Assembly: GCF_014699005.1 (NCBI RefSeq)
Contig: NZ_JACWZY010000015.1
Span: forward strand, 1 to 64,000
DNA: 64,000 nt
Direction: 5' to 3'
Origin: Spirosoma profusum
GTDB taxonomy: Bacteria; Bacteroidota; Bacteroidia; Cytophagales; Spirosomataceae
A program made the translations under genes and the position numbers. The number at the start of each line of letters is the position of its first letter. The first letter of the stretch is position 1. The notes beneath the pieces are model-generated. The model did not search any database. It worked only from the letters and a program-made list of their open reading frames with translations, and was not told the DNA's origin. Positions 33,910 to 42,853 of the stretch are shown one piece after another.

Positions 33910-36192
33910 TCATAGCTTTTTCGCCCATTCTACCCGAAGCCGCGTGTCTCCCCTTACTTCATATTCCTGAAAGTGTTTATCCTGCGCACTGGGGGTAAAC
34001 GGTTTGCTGGCACTATCATCTTCATCAAAGAGCTTAACGTGGGGCAGCTGCCGCCCTTTCGCCAGGAGCTGTATCCGACAGCGATAGGCAGACGTACCAC
34101 CCAAACGCAAAACAGCATAACCACTCTCTTTCCCTGTTATCTGATATTCAGCCTGTTCAATAGGATATTCGCAGTAAATAATAACCGGTACGTTATCAAA
34201 CCGCTTGTAGGCATAGGTCGCCAGGATATAGGCCAATGCCCCACCATAAACCTCCTGCCCTACCGCTCCAGCCTGTTTCCAGCCAGTTGGCATGTCTTCA
34301 AGGGGAATGGGTAAGTCTGGTACGATACGTCCTTCCTTGGGTTCCTGACAAACGGCCTCAGCCGGGAGTTCCTGCGGGAAATAATACCGTCCCCGGTGAA
34401 GAAGGTATTTCATGTATTCGGCGAAGAATAGCCGGATGGACTCGGGAACATCCCGCCCTACCTCCTTGAGGTAACTAAGCATGGTGGCTATAATTTCACC
34501 TTCTTCATAAGCCGCCAGATAGGGGGCGTCACGTAGCGGAGCAACACCCAGGAAGGTACTTCGCTGCTGGCCAAAACCGAACTGGCAGTCCCAGATCCAC
34601 AACCGGGCAATGACATTAGCCAGCCCCAGCCGACTCAAATCGAAATACAATCGATTACTTGTAATTTTCCAGAGTTTCGCCAGTGTCAGCGCACTCATAA
34701 TGGTGATATTACTCTGATAGAGAAGCTCGAAGCCTTTCCCTCGCAGCCGTTCAGCCGACGTAATGGCTTCATCCAGATATCGCTTTTCCCGGGTAAAATC
34801 ATACGCCTGAAGCATCACATGGGTATATAATCCGGCTACATCCAGTTCACCTCCTTTGCCAGTATCTGTTTCGGCTTTTACGACCTCCAGCGTCCGTATG
34901 TCGTAAAATACCGGCCAGTCATACTTAAAATGGTGGGCCGCTTTAATGACAAATTCCAGCGAGTCGAACAGTAATTCTTTAGCCTGTTGATGGCCCTGAT
35001 CGGCCAGTCGGCCCAGATTCATCAGCGTATGGAGCAAATACCAGGAGTCTATTTTAGTAGGATCCTGCTCCTCGCTACGTTCTTCCTTATCCTCGGTGAA
35101 CGTACCGGCAGGCAACCAACGCACGATTGTTTGCTGGTTGTCATTATAAAACGAAGGCAGGTTCTGTTGCAATCGTTGGACCAGAGGCACCGCTTCATCT
35201 GCCCAGTGTTGATACTCCCAGAGCGGTACCAGAATCGTCAGTTGCACCATACTTTCGGGTGGTTTCCGAATGGCATCGACGTAAGCGTTGAGGTAATATT
35301 GCTTCTGAATCGTGCGTCCGCAGTGCGTGGATTCGCTTAAGGCTTCAATCGTTTGTTTAGCCGTTTTGGGCCAATGATAATACTCCGTTTTCGGCTTGGG
35401 CAATTGGTGATAAATACTGGCTATTGCCTCCAGAAACTGATCAGCAGCTTCAAATTCGCTTTGGGGTACTACGTCGCTCACGAAAAGGAGGGCGTCTGAA
35501 AGCGTTATTTCTTTCCCGGCGGGTAGAGGTTCCTGCGTAGTTGGTAAAGCGAAGCCTACCTCTGGCCATTGGACGCTTACCGTACCGGAAGGGTCGCTTT
35601 GGGTGGTCTGGCAGAAATCATTGAGGGATGTCAGGTTTTGAAAATAGAGCAGCGAACCTTCCAGCGGTTTTGTTATGGACAGATAAGCCAGGCCGGCGGT
35701 TGGCCCGCTCTGAGTAACATAGACCATTCCCTGAGTTGTCGTAGGTTTATAGTCTTTATCCAATATATACACATCCCGGGGAAAGGCCTGAATGGTAAAC
35801 GGTAACTCAGGGACTAACGTAGTAATATAACGTAGTAGCGGAACGTCGCTCTCCGGGATTTCGATGGTAATAGTATATTGCCCCGAGGCTCCTTCAACCA
35901 GATATTCTACCTTGGTCTTACTTGATGTGCCAACCGTATAGCCTTTAATCGACTGGGGATCAAAGCAGGTTCGAACCGCCAGATGACCTGCTTTGTGAAA
36001 GGAGTAGACAAGCCAGAATGACGTATCAGTTAAGCAAACGCTAAGCTCCCCTTTTTCGAGTTGCATGGGCAGCTTACTGCGATTCTTAGTGTGTTTTAAT
36101 TGTTCATCAAGGCCGGCTACCCATTGAGATGTTTTTTCCGTTTTGGTAAAGGGTTGCCAGTAAGTCGGACTATTGTAGGATTTACTGCCCAT
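33910..36192 (-). CDS. Unrecognised 760-residue protein, possible alpha/alpha-toroid carbohydrate enzyme
   Basis: I do not recognise the family. The first ~250 residues look beta-rich. From about residue 260 to 680 the sequence is helical with repeated aromatic/acidic segments (YYHWPKTAKQ; WYLLHTLMNLGRLADQ; ELDVAGLYTHVMLQAYDF; LANVIARLWIWDCQFG; YLAAYEEGEIIATML), resembling six-hairpin toroids of glycoside hydrolases, lyases and epimerases. A small beta-rich tail follows. There is no signal peptide or membrane helix, so it is cytoplasmic. It heads the operon with SDR, GH130 and MFS, which argues for a role in glycan processing. Confidence 0.7.
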   Translation of the reverse strand: MGSKSYNSPTYWQPFTKTEKTSQWVAGLDEQLKHTKNRSKLPMQLEKGELSVCLTDTSFWLVYSFHKAGHLAVRTCFDPQSIKGYTVGTSSKTKVEYLVEGASGQYTITIEIPESDVPLLRYITTLVPELPFTIQAFPRDVYILDKDYKPTTTQGMVYVTQSGPTAGLAYLSITKPLEGSLLYFQNLTSLNDFCQTTQSDPSGTVSVQWPEVGFALPTTQEPLPAGKEITLSDALLFVSDVVPQSEFEAADQFLEAIASIYHQLPKPKTEYYHWPKTAKQTIEALSESTHCGRTIQKQYYLNAYVDAIRKPPESMVQLTILVPLWEYQHWADEAVPLVQRLQQNLPSFYNDNQQTIVRWLPAGTFTEDKEERSEEQDPTKIDSWYLLHTLMNLGRLADQGHQQAKELLFDSLEFVIKAAHHFKYDWPVFYDIRTLEVVKAETDTGKGGELDVAGLYTHVMLQAYDFTREKRYLDEAITSAERLRGKGFELLYQSNITIMSALTLAKLWKITSNRLYFDLSRLGLANVIARLWIWDCQFGFGQQRSTFLGVAPLRDAPYLAAYEEGEIIATMLSYLKEVGRDVPESIRLFFAEYMKYLLHRGRYYFPQELPAEAVCQEPKEGRIVPDLPIPLEDMPTGWKQAGAVGQEVYGGALAYILATYAYKRFDNVPVIIYCEYPIEQAEYQITGKESGYAVLRLGGTSAYRCRIQLLAKGRQLPHVKLFDEDDSASKPFTPSAQDKHFQEYEVRGDTRLRVEWAKKL

Positions 36193-36298
36193 TGGTCGTT
36201 ACGTTAAATTGCCCATTTATATTACTGTTATTAGTGTCGGGATTGCCTATACATTGGTTACGAAACCGCAAATAAACTGGAGAAAGTGGTCCATAGAT

Positions 36299-36907
36299 TT
36301 ACAGGTGAACCAGGTAATCGGTTAGAAGTTTCCACTGAATTTTTTGATAAAACAACCAGCCTGCTTCGGCGATGATTGTGTTGATGAACCCTCGCTCTCC
36401 AGCCTGAGGTTGTTGATTATTGATGGATTCATGTTGCCCAATTTCAAACGCACTGATTGTATTGCCCGATAATTTGACCCGAAATGTGCTACGTGCCTGT
36501 TCCGCGAAAAAATGGTCAATCTGGTCTGGCTTACTGGCCAACGGGTCCGGGCAGGGTTGAACCGTGAATTCAGCCAGATTGTCGCTTCTTGACAGAGAAA
36601 TAACACGTACCCAATTTTCGGGTGTTGGACCGGGTAAGCCAATCTGGATAAAATCGTCGATCTCAACGGGCCCAGCGTGTTTTTGCCGACCGATTGAATC
36701 ATACAGTGCAAAATCGGAGGCAAGGCTGGAAAGGTCCGACCAGCCGTTCACATTCAGGAGTTTAGCTACCGAGTTGGCAAATGCTTCTTTAGCCGCCGAT
36801 TCGTCCAGATACGTATGGTGGCTTTCATAGGTCATATCCTTGGTAGCCTCACCCTGTACGACTTTACTTTCGTGTTGAATCTGCTCAACAATAGCCTTGA
36901 GTTTCAT
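36299..36907 (-). CDS. Hypothetical protein, 202 residues
   Basis: A soluble protein with no signal peptide and no family I can name. The N-terminal third is helical and acidic (KLKAIVEQIQHESKVVQ), followed by a mixed region (ASDFALYDSIGRQKHAGPV; FTVQPCPDPLASKPDQIDHFF) and a C-terminal helix with aromatics. It lies 106 bp upstream of the 760-residue protein on the same strand and could be co-transcribed with it. The sequence has normal codon use for the window, so it is probably a true gene. Confidence 0.6.
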   Translation of the reverse strand: MKLKAIVEQIQHESKVVQGEATKDMTYESHHTYLDESAAKEAFANSVAKLLNVNGWSDLSSLASDFALYDSIGRQKHAGPVEIDDFIQIGLPGPTPENWVRVISLSRSDNLAEFTVQPCPDPLASKPDQIDHFFAEQARSTFRVKLSGNTISAFEIGQHESINNQQPQAGERGFINTIIAEAGWLFYQKIQWKLLTDYLVHL

Positions 36908-37323
36908 ACGTATTTTATCGATTTACTTAAGCATGGTTTTAGGTCTTATCGCACTTTCTATAAACTCAACCTTATTACTATTTATCGGCAGTAGAGGAGT
37001 GGAAGTAAGGGAACGGTACGTCGTCTATTGACGCTTCTAATACTGCCCACAACCTCACAACCATTCATGTTCGTTACTTCATAACTGGCTAATAGGATGT
37101 TCTTAAACATACCGTTTTGTTCTATTCGCTATTGAGCGTTTACAAGCCGAAGAAATCGATGAGCGAAGGCAAATGCTTTGTACATTAAATGATCTACGAA
37201 CAAGTCATTTCCTTATTAGTTTATGAAAAATGAGCAGCATTAATCTACTGGAGGTCTGATGATTATCCTATTGTTCTCGATTTCAGAAAAAGCAAAAAAC
37301 CAGTAAAGACCGGATATACACGC
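36908..37323. other. Divergent intergenic region before a histidine kinase
   Basis: About 416 bp with no credible ORF, RNA or repeat and no exact promoter consensus that I can see. Confidence 0.4.
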
Positions 37324-38655
37324 ATGGAGTCCTCTTACGCTGACAACCCTCAATCCTTATCAGCTATTACCGCCTATTTATTCGCGCAACGGGAAACCGT
37401 TCTAAACAGTTGGCGAACAGCTTGTCAGGGAGATGCTACGTTATCTAAAGGGCTATCGTTAAGCCGCGAAGAATTTAACAACCTGCTCCCGCTGATTTTA
37501 GACATTCTGGAAGCACGATTGCTGGGAAAAGCTCCTGAGGCTGACCCAGCTCTGACCGCCCAGGCGCACGGTCTGCATCGCTGGCAAAAATCGTTTTCCT
37601 TAATCGATACTATGCGGGAAGTCGCCCACTTAACGCAGATTCTGTATACTGAGCTTAAACGATTTCAGGCCCTTTTCCCCCAAACAGATGCTCACCTCTT
37701 ACTGGATGTCAACCAGCAGATTTCCCAGATCATGCAGGAGGCCATGGAGGGTAGCGTTGTTAAGTACGACGATTTGCAGCGATTGGAAGCCACTCAACGG
37801 TCGGCTGCCCTTCAGCAGGCTGTCGATAAAATGACGGCCTTATCCCAGGAGCGAATCACGATACTGCGAACATCTGCTCATGACCTGCAAGGAGGATTAG
37901 GTATTATTAACGGAGCGGCCTACATGTTAAAGCTGGAGGGCCTTTCAGAAGAGCAACGGGAGCAGTATTTGGACATGTTAAGCCGTAATCTGGCGAGCGT
38001 TGAGACAATGCTGACGAACTTAATGGACCTTTCTCGCCTGGAAGCGGGTGAAGAAAAACTTCAGTTTAAGACTATGGACGTAGCACCCTTCCTGCACGAG
38101 ATAGTCCAAAGTGGACAGGCGCTTGCTGCTGAGCGGAAATTATTACTCCGAGCCGAGGGGCCGGCCTCCCTACTCGCTGAAACTGATCCTGTCAAACTGC
38201 AACGTATCATTCAGAATCTACTGCTGAACGCCTTAAAATACACATCTACTGGGTTTATATCGATTTCCTGGGCGTTGGAAAATGATGCCCGCTGGATCGT
38301 AAGCATTCAGGATTCGGGACCGGGCTTGCCTTCTGCACTAGCCACTGTATTTGGTGATCTACTCAAGCCAACCGTCGAAGCAACCAGTGTATTGTCTGTT
38401 GATGCCGCTGAGCCAGTGGCCGTTTTGCCTATCAACGTACCAACTATTCCTCCAAGCGAAGAACTGCGTGTAATGGGGCATCAGGCCAATCAGGGAGAAG
38501 GAATTGGTTTACAGATCGTTAAGCGATTGTGTGAACTATTGAAGGCTAGTCTGGAAATTGAAAGTATTACAGGCCGGGGCACTTTATTTCGCGTTCGGCT
38601 GCCCATTCGTTATAGTGCTAAACAGACAGGAGATGATACCAATGGGTCGGTTTAG
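37324..38655 (+). CDS. Sensor histidine kinase with RsbRD-like N-terminal domain
   Basis: 443 residues, no membrane segments. Residues 10-160 form a helical domain like those of RsbR-type sensors (FAQRETVLNSWRTAC; HRWQKSFSLIDTMREV). The H-box reads RTSAHDLQGGLGIINGA, so the His-Asp pair is kept but the usual Arg-x-Pro after it is replaced by Gln-Gly-Gly. The ATPase domain has NLLLNALKYTS, QDSGPGLP and GEGIGLQIVKRL. An insert of about 45 residues separates the G1 and G2 regions. No response regulator is adjacent. Confidence 0.85.
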   Translation: MESSYADNPQSLSAITAYLFAQRETVLNSWRTACQGDATLSKGLSLSREEFNNLLPLILDILEARLLGKAPEADPALTAQAHGLHRWQKSFSLIDTMREVAHLTQILYTELKRFQALFPQTDAHLLLDVNQQISQIMQEAMEGSVVKYDDLQRLEATQRSAALQQAVDKMTALSQERITILRTSAHDLQGGLGIINGAAYMLKLEGLSEEQREQYLDMLSRNLASVETMLTNLMDLSRLEAGEEKLQFKTMDVAPFLHEIVQSGQALAAERKLLLRAEGPASLLAETDPVKLQRIIQNLLLNALKYTSTGFISISWALENDARWIVSIQDSGPGLPSALATVFGDLLKPTVEATSVLSVDAAEPVAVLPINVPTIPPSEELRVMGHQANQGEGIGLQIVKRLCELLKASLEIESITGRGTLFRVRLPIRYSAKQTGDDTNGSV

Positions 38656-38910
38656 CAAATTCCTTTTCGACTAAAATAAAGAAATCTTAATCCTGGGTAA
38701 CGTAACGGTTTCCCACCAATACATACGCAGGCTTTGAAAATAGCGTAGCCAATCTATATTGAAAGCTAAATTTCAACCTTTCCAATTATTAATAATATAT
38801 ATGAAATAATAATAATATTCTAAATATCTGACCGTAAGGCATTTAACCTATTCAATGGGTTATTTCCCGTCTTACTATCTTCTATTAGGCCACAAATAGT
38901 CACGTCTCTT

Positions 38911-38941
38911 TTGGCTTTTTTCGGAATCGTCGCTAATTTTG
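38911..38941 (+). promoter_or_regulatory. Promoter of the Xus-like operon
   Basis: TTG (38911-38913), 20 nt, TAATTTTG (38934-38941): an exact Bacteroidota sigma-A promoter. It lies about 160 nt before the chosen ATG of the TonB receptor. Confidence 0.7.
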
Positions 38942-38960
38942 CTAATTAAAATTAGTCTAA
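38933..38960 (+). promoter_or_regulatory. Candidate operator overlapping the -7 box
   Basis: CTAATTTT (38933-38940) and AAAATTAG (38948-38955) form an 8-bp inverted repeat across the -7 box and presumed start site, and TTAGTCTAA (38952-38960) is a second, overlapping palindrome. The position suits a repressor such as Fur or a DtxR-type regulator, but neither consensus is clearly matched. Confidence 0.35.
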
Positions 38961-39104
38961 ATAGGCACTAAGACCTATTTTCTGATTTCTTTCCCGGAAA
39001 TGCGCTCAATTATGAACAGGGCTGTTGTACAAAATGCCTTGACGAATAAGAAGGTAGCATTTGTCTTGTGGCATTACGTAGTCGGACGAATAGGTAAACA
39101 CAGA

Positions 39105-41531
39105 ATGGCATTACGTTTTTTTACCTGTTCCTATCACAAACTTAATTGGCTGTTTTTCTGGCTGTTGGCCTTGCAACAACCCCTTTTCGCGCAACCCGGT
39201 TCGGGGCAAATCAGTGGCCAGCTTATTACTCAGGATAAAGTACCCGTAGCATTTGCCACAGTTATGCTGGCTAATACAAACTATAATGCTACGTCCGATA
39301 CGACCGGTTCCTTCACCCTATCTGCACCAGCGGGCCAGTATACGATAGTAGTCAGTAAAGTAGGTTTAAAAAGGATCGAGCGTTCTATAGTCATTACTGC
39401 CGGACGTAATACGGAGTTGAAAAATCTAGTTTTGCTACCCGACGGTGATCTGGGTGAAGTGGTAGTTCGGGGTAAAAATGAAGTCCGGCAGATTAACGAG
39501 CAGGGCTTTGCAGTCAACGCCATTGATCTGAAAACCGTTTACGGACTGAACCGCGATCTTAATCAGGTCTTGAATACGACGACGGGAATCCGTATTCGGG
39601 AAGAAGGTGGGCTGGGGTCCAACTTTAATTTTTCGTTGAACGGCTTCTCGGGAAATCAGGTCAAGTTTTTTCTGGATGGAATTCCAATTGACAACTTCGG
39701 ATCCTCGCTAACACTGAATAATTTCCCCGCCAACGCGGCTGAACGTATTGAGGTTTACAAAGGCGTACTGCCGGTGAGCCTGGGTACCGATGCCCTGGGC
39801 GGAGCAGTCAATATTGTCAGTCGGCGCAATCCCAACTATCTGGACGCCAGCTATTCGTTCGGTTCGTTCAATACGCACCGAGTCGCCCTAAATGGCGCCT
39901 ACACAAATGCCAAAACCGGTTTTACCGTTCGGGCCAATACGTTCTTCAATTATTCGGACAACAAGTACCGCGTGCTGGTGCCCATCAAAAATCTGGCAAC
40001 GAGCAACTTCGGTCCTGACCAGTGGGTACGTCGTTATCACGATGACTACCAGTCAGCCACCATGCAACTGGAAGCTGGCGTAACCAACAAACCATTTGCT
40101 GACCGACTGCTGATTGGGCTGATTGCGTCAGGTAATGACAAAGACGTACAGACCGGCGTAGTTATGGAGCGTGTTTTCGGCGCCATCACCAGCCACACGC
40201 GCACGCTGATTCCAACCGTAAAATATAAGAAAAAAGACCTCTGGCTAAACGGGCTGGATCTGAATCTATATGCTGCTTACAACATGACCCGGTTCACGCT
40301 CATCGATACTACAGCTCGCGAGTACAACTGGTTAGGCCAGTTCAAAGTCAATCCGGCATCGAGTACTAGTAGTGTTGGTGGAGAGCGTAGCCGCACTCGG
40401 AATCAGAATAAAGATCATGAAGGGTTGCTTACGGCGAACCTGACGTACCGCATCGACGGTCAGCAGACACTGGCGCTGAATTACGTAGGAACAAACTTTC
40501 ACCGTTCGTCGTACGATCCGGAGAACCCAGATGCCATCGGCAACCGATTTCCATCTGATTTAGCCAAGAATGCACTGGGGCTGGCCTGGAATCTGGATAT
40601 TCACAACAAGTTTACAACCTCGGTTTTCGGTAAATTCTTTGCCATGAAGGCCGTTGGTTATCAGCAGGTCGATGCGTTTACAGCACAGGAGCGCTACGAA
40701 GCCACTACGTTCAACTATTCCAACCCCGGATATGGACTGGCAACGGCTTATTTTCTACATCCCACGATTCAGGTGAAAGGCTCTTATGAACATGCCTATC
40801 GCATGCCCGAGGGTAGCGAAATTTTTGGCGATGGCGTTTTTGTCGTGTACAGTGTGGGTTTGAAACCAGAAAAAAGTGACAACATTAACTTGGGTGCCCA
40901 CTATGCTACTCCGGCTGAAAAAGACCACCGGATTACAGCCGAAACCGGTCTTATTTATCGACTGACGAAAGACTTTATTCGCCTTGATCAATCCGTTTCT
41001 GGGGCTCAACGGCAGAATCAGAACAGAGGCAAAGTCAGAACGACGGGCATTGAGGCTGAACTCGCTTACTATTTCAAAAAGCGGTTATTCGTATCGGTCA
41101 ACGGTACGTATCAGAGCATTATTGACAAACAGGAATTTGAACAGAGTAGTGGTTTCACGGGGGGCGTTACCCGAAACATTACGTATAATTTTCGGCTTCC
41201 CAACCTGCCGTATTTGTTCGGCAACGCGAACGTTGGCCTGAACCTACCGACCCAACCTAACCGGGTGCTAACGCTCGCATACAATATGAATTACGTGGAG
41301 AAATATTATCTGGTCTTTGCGGAGTTGGGTGAAAGCGCATTCAATCAACGATACATCATCCCCACGCAGGTTGCCCACAACCTGTCGGCAGCTTATTCGC
41401 TGGCGAATGGCAAATACAATCTTGCCCTGGAGTGCCGGAATTTCACCGACAATCTGCTCTATGACTCCTACCGGCTCCAGAAGCCGGGACGCTCGTTCTC
41501 CGTCAAGTTCCGGTATTTCATCAGTAACTAA
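39105..41531 (+). CDS. TonB-dependent siderophore receptor, XusA-like
   Basis: The frame is open from 39000, but the ATG at 39105 begins a normal signal peptide (WLFFWLLALQQPLFAQ), so the product is about 808 residues. A carboxypeptidase-regulatory-like domain (ISGQLITQDKVPVAFATV) precedes a plug with LNTTTGIRIREEGGLG, FFLDGIPIDNFG and VYKGVLPVSLGTDALGGAV. The barrel ends in SVKFRYFISN. First gene of a three-gene run with a DUF4374 lipoprotein and a PepSY protein, the arrangement of the XusABC xenosiderophore system of Bacteroides thetaiotaomicron. The assignment to siderophore uptake rests on that context. Confidence 0.88.
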   Translation: MALRFFTCSYHKLNWLFFWLLALQQPLFAQPGSGQISGQLITQDKVPVAFATVMLANTNYNATSDTTGSFTLSAPAGQYTIVVSKVGLKRIERSIVITAGRNTELKNLVLLPDGDLGEVVVRGKNEVRQINEQGFAVNAIDLKTVYGLNRDLNQVLNTTTGIRIREEGGLGSNFNFSLNGFSGNQVKFFLDGIPIDNFGSSLTLNNFPANAAERIEVYKGVLPVSLGTDALGGAVNIVSRRNPNYLDASYSFGSFNTHRVALNGAYTNAKTGFTVRANTFFNYSDNKYRVLVPIKNLATSNFGPDQWVRRYHDDYQSATMQLEAGVTNKPFADRLLIGLIASGNDKDVQTGVVMERVFGAITSHTRTLIPTVKYKKKDLWLNGLDLNLYAAYNMTRFTLIDTTAREYNWLGQFKVNPASSTSSVGGERSRTRNQNKDHEGLLTANLTYRIDGQQTLALNYVGTNFHRSSYDPENPDAIGNRFPSDLAKNALGLAWNLDIHNKFTTSVFGKFFAMKAVGYQQVDAFTAQERYEATTFNYSNPGYGLATAYFLHPTIQVKGSYEHAYRMPEGSEIFGDGVFVVYSVGLKPEKSDNINLGAHYATPAEKDHRITAETGLIYRLTKDFIRLDQSVSGAQRQNQNRGKVRTTGIEAELAYYFKKRLFVSVNGTYQSIIDKQEFEQSSGFTGGVTRNITYNFRLPNLPYLFGNANVGLNLPTQPNRVLTLAYNMNYVEKYYLVFAELGESAFNQRYIIPTQVAHNLSAAYSLANGKYNLALECRNFTDNLLYDSYRLQKPGRSFSVKFRYFISN

Positions 41532-41562
41532 ATCGTCTTTTTTCAATTAATACAATCAGATA

Positions 41563-42792
41563 ATGCGTAAACAATTAATTAATGCGGCTCTTGCGACAGG
41601 TTTTGCCTTTGCTGCGCTATCGTGTAGTAAAACCAATACAACAGACCCTACACCGGGACAAACCTCGTATGTATTAGGCATGGGCGTTACGTCAAACGGA
41701 ACCACGACCAACTACGTAGTAAAAGCCACGGATTTATTGACTGGCAAAATTTCTCCAGTGGGTAATGGCCTGACACTGGCGGGCTACCGGGATTTTTCGC
41801 AGGGAAACAACACCGTATTTGCAATTGGAGGCTTTGAGCAGGCTAACGTAAACGGTGTTACTCAGGATGCCAATGGTCAACTAAATGTCAGTGGCACAGC
41901 AACTTTCGATCGGGCGGCTGACGATATACAGCAGGTCGACAACAACCAGATGCTGGCGCTGGAATACCCTTCGAAAGCCAACGGCAACAGCGCCCGCTGG
42001 TACTTTGTGGATATCAACTCGAAAGCGATCACCAAAAACCTATCGACCCCATTGGCTCCGCTGGTAGCTGGTGGCGACAACCCAGTTTATTCAGGCATGG
42101 TGGTACGTGGTAATCAATTGTTTGTGTCAAATCTGCATTTCGATGCTTTGTTTAATACCAATCATACCGACACAAACTACGTAGCGGTTTATACGTATCC
42201 CGAAATCAAGTTTGAAAAACTGATTACCGATACACGTACTGGCCCAACGGGCGCCTGGCAAACCAAAAACGGTTTGTTCAAAACGGAAAGTGGCGATATC
42301 TATTCGATGTCTTCCAGCAACATCTCGAACGGCTACAGTAAGTCGACCAAACCCGGCGGTTTCCTACGTATCAAAAATGGCGAAACGGTTTTCGATCAGA
42401 CTTATTTCTTCAATACGGACAAATTGGGAGGCAAAATCTCGCACATGAAGTACATCGGCAACGGTTTGGTATTCGCGACTATCAGCACCATAGCTACCCA
42501 GACGGCAGACGACCGCTGGGGAGACAAATCACTGAAAATGGCCATCATCGACGTAGTAAACCAGAAAATTACGGACGTTAAACCAGAGACAGGAACAGCC
42601 GCATCGTTGGTTCACAATGGTAATGGTGGACGGAGTTTCCCGGTGCTGATCGATGGCAGCAAAGTTTATTACCCCATCACAGGGGCCGACGGTGCTACGT
42701 TCATCTACCAGATTGACGTACCAACGGCTACGGCCAAAAAAGGTGCTGAAGTTCAGGCGTCGTTTGTGGGCGGTATCTTCAAGGTACAGTAA
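41563..42792 (+). CDS. DUF4374 surface lipoprotein, XusB-like
   Basis: 409 residues. A lipoprotein signal ends at FAALSC (Cys near residue 21). The body is a beta-propeller-like DUF4374 protein: SYVLGMGV, GYRDFSQGNNTVFAIGGFE, FVDINSKAITKN and SLVHNGNGGRSFPVLIDGSK, quoted for recognition. In Bacteroides the XusB counterpart binds ferric enterobactin at the cell surface and feeds XusA. It begins 31 bp after the receptor gene and should be in the same transcript. Ligand type is unknown here. Confidence 0.85.
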   Translation: MRKQLINAALATGFAFAALSCSKTNTTDPTPGQTSYVLGMGVTSNGTTTNYVVKATDLLTGKISPVGNGLTLAGYRDFSQGNNTVFAIGGFEQANVNGVTQDANGQLNVSGTATFDRAADDIQQVDNNQMLALEYPSKANGNSARWYFVDINSKAITKNLSTPLAPLVAGGDNPVYSGMVVRGNQLFVSNLHFDALFNTNHTDTNYVAVYTYPEIKFEKLITDTRTGPTGAWQTKNGLFKTESGDIYSMSSSNISNGYSKSTKPGGFLRIKNGETVFDQTYFFNTDKLGGKISHMKYIGNGLVFATISTIATQTADDRWGDKSLKMAIIDVVNQKITDVKPETGTAASLVHNGNGGRSFPVLIDGSKVYYPITGADGATFIYQIDVPTATAKKGAEVQASFVGGIFKVQ

Positions 42793-42803
42793 GCGTAATT
42801 GAA

Positions 42804-42843
42804 CGAAAGAGTGAACGAACGAGTAAGTTAATTCGCTCTTTCG
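42804..42843 (+). terminator. Hairpin between XusB- and XusC-like genes
   Basis: CGAAAGAGTGAA (42804-42815) and TTCGCTCTTTCG (42832-42843) pair with 11 of 12 positions. There is no T tract, so partial attenuation or mRNA end protection is more likely than full termination. Confidence 0.4.
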
Positions 42844-42853
42844 CCATTTACTT

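Larger units (their letters stand above)
38656..38999. other. AT-rich region upstream of the siderophore operon
   Basis: About 340 bp; no ORF. It contains a consensus promoter (38911-38941) with overlapping palindromes (see separate entry). The first half is strongly AT-rich with runs of TAATAATA. Confidence 0.5.

Noticed and set aside
39000..39104. 35-residue N-terminal extension of the XusA-like receptor
   Set aside because: A normal signal peptide begins at 39105; the extension has no family counterpart.
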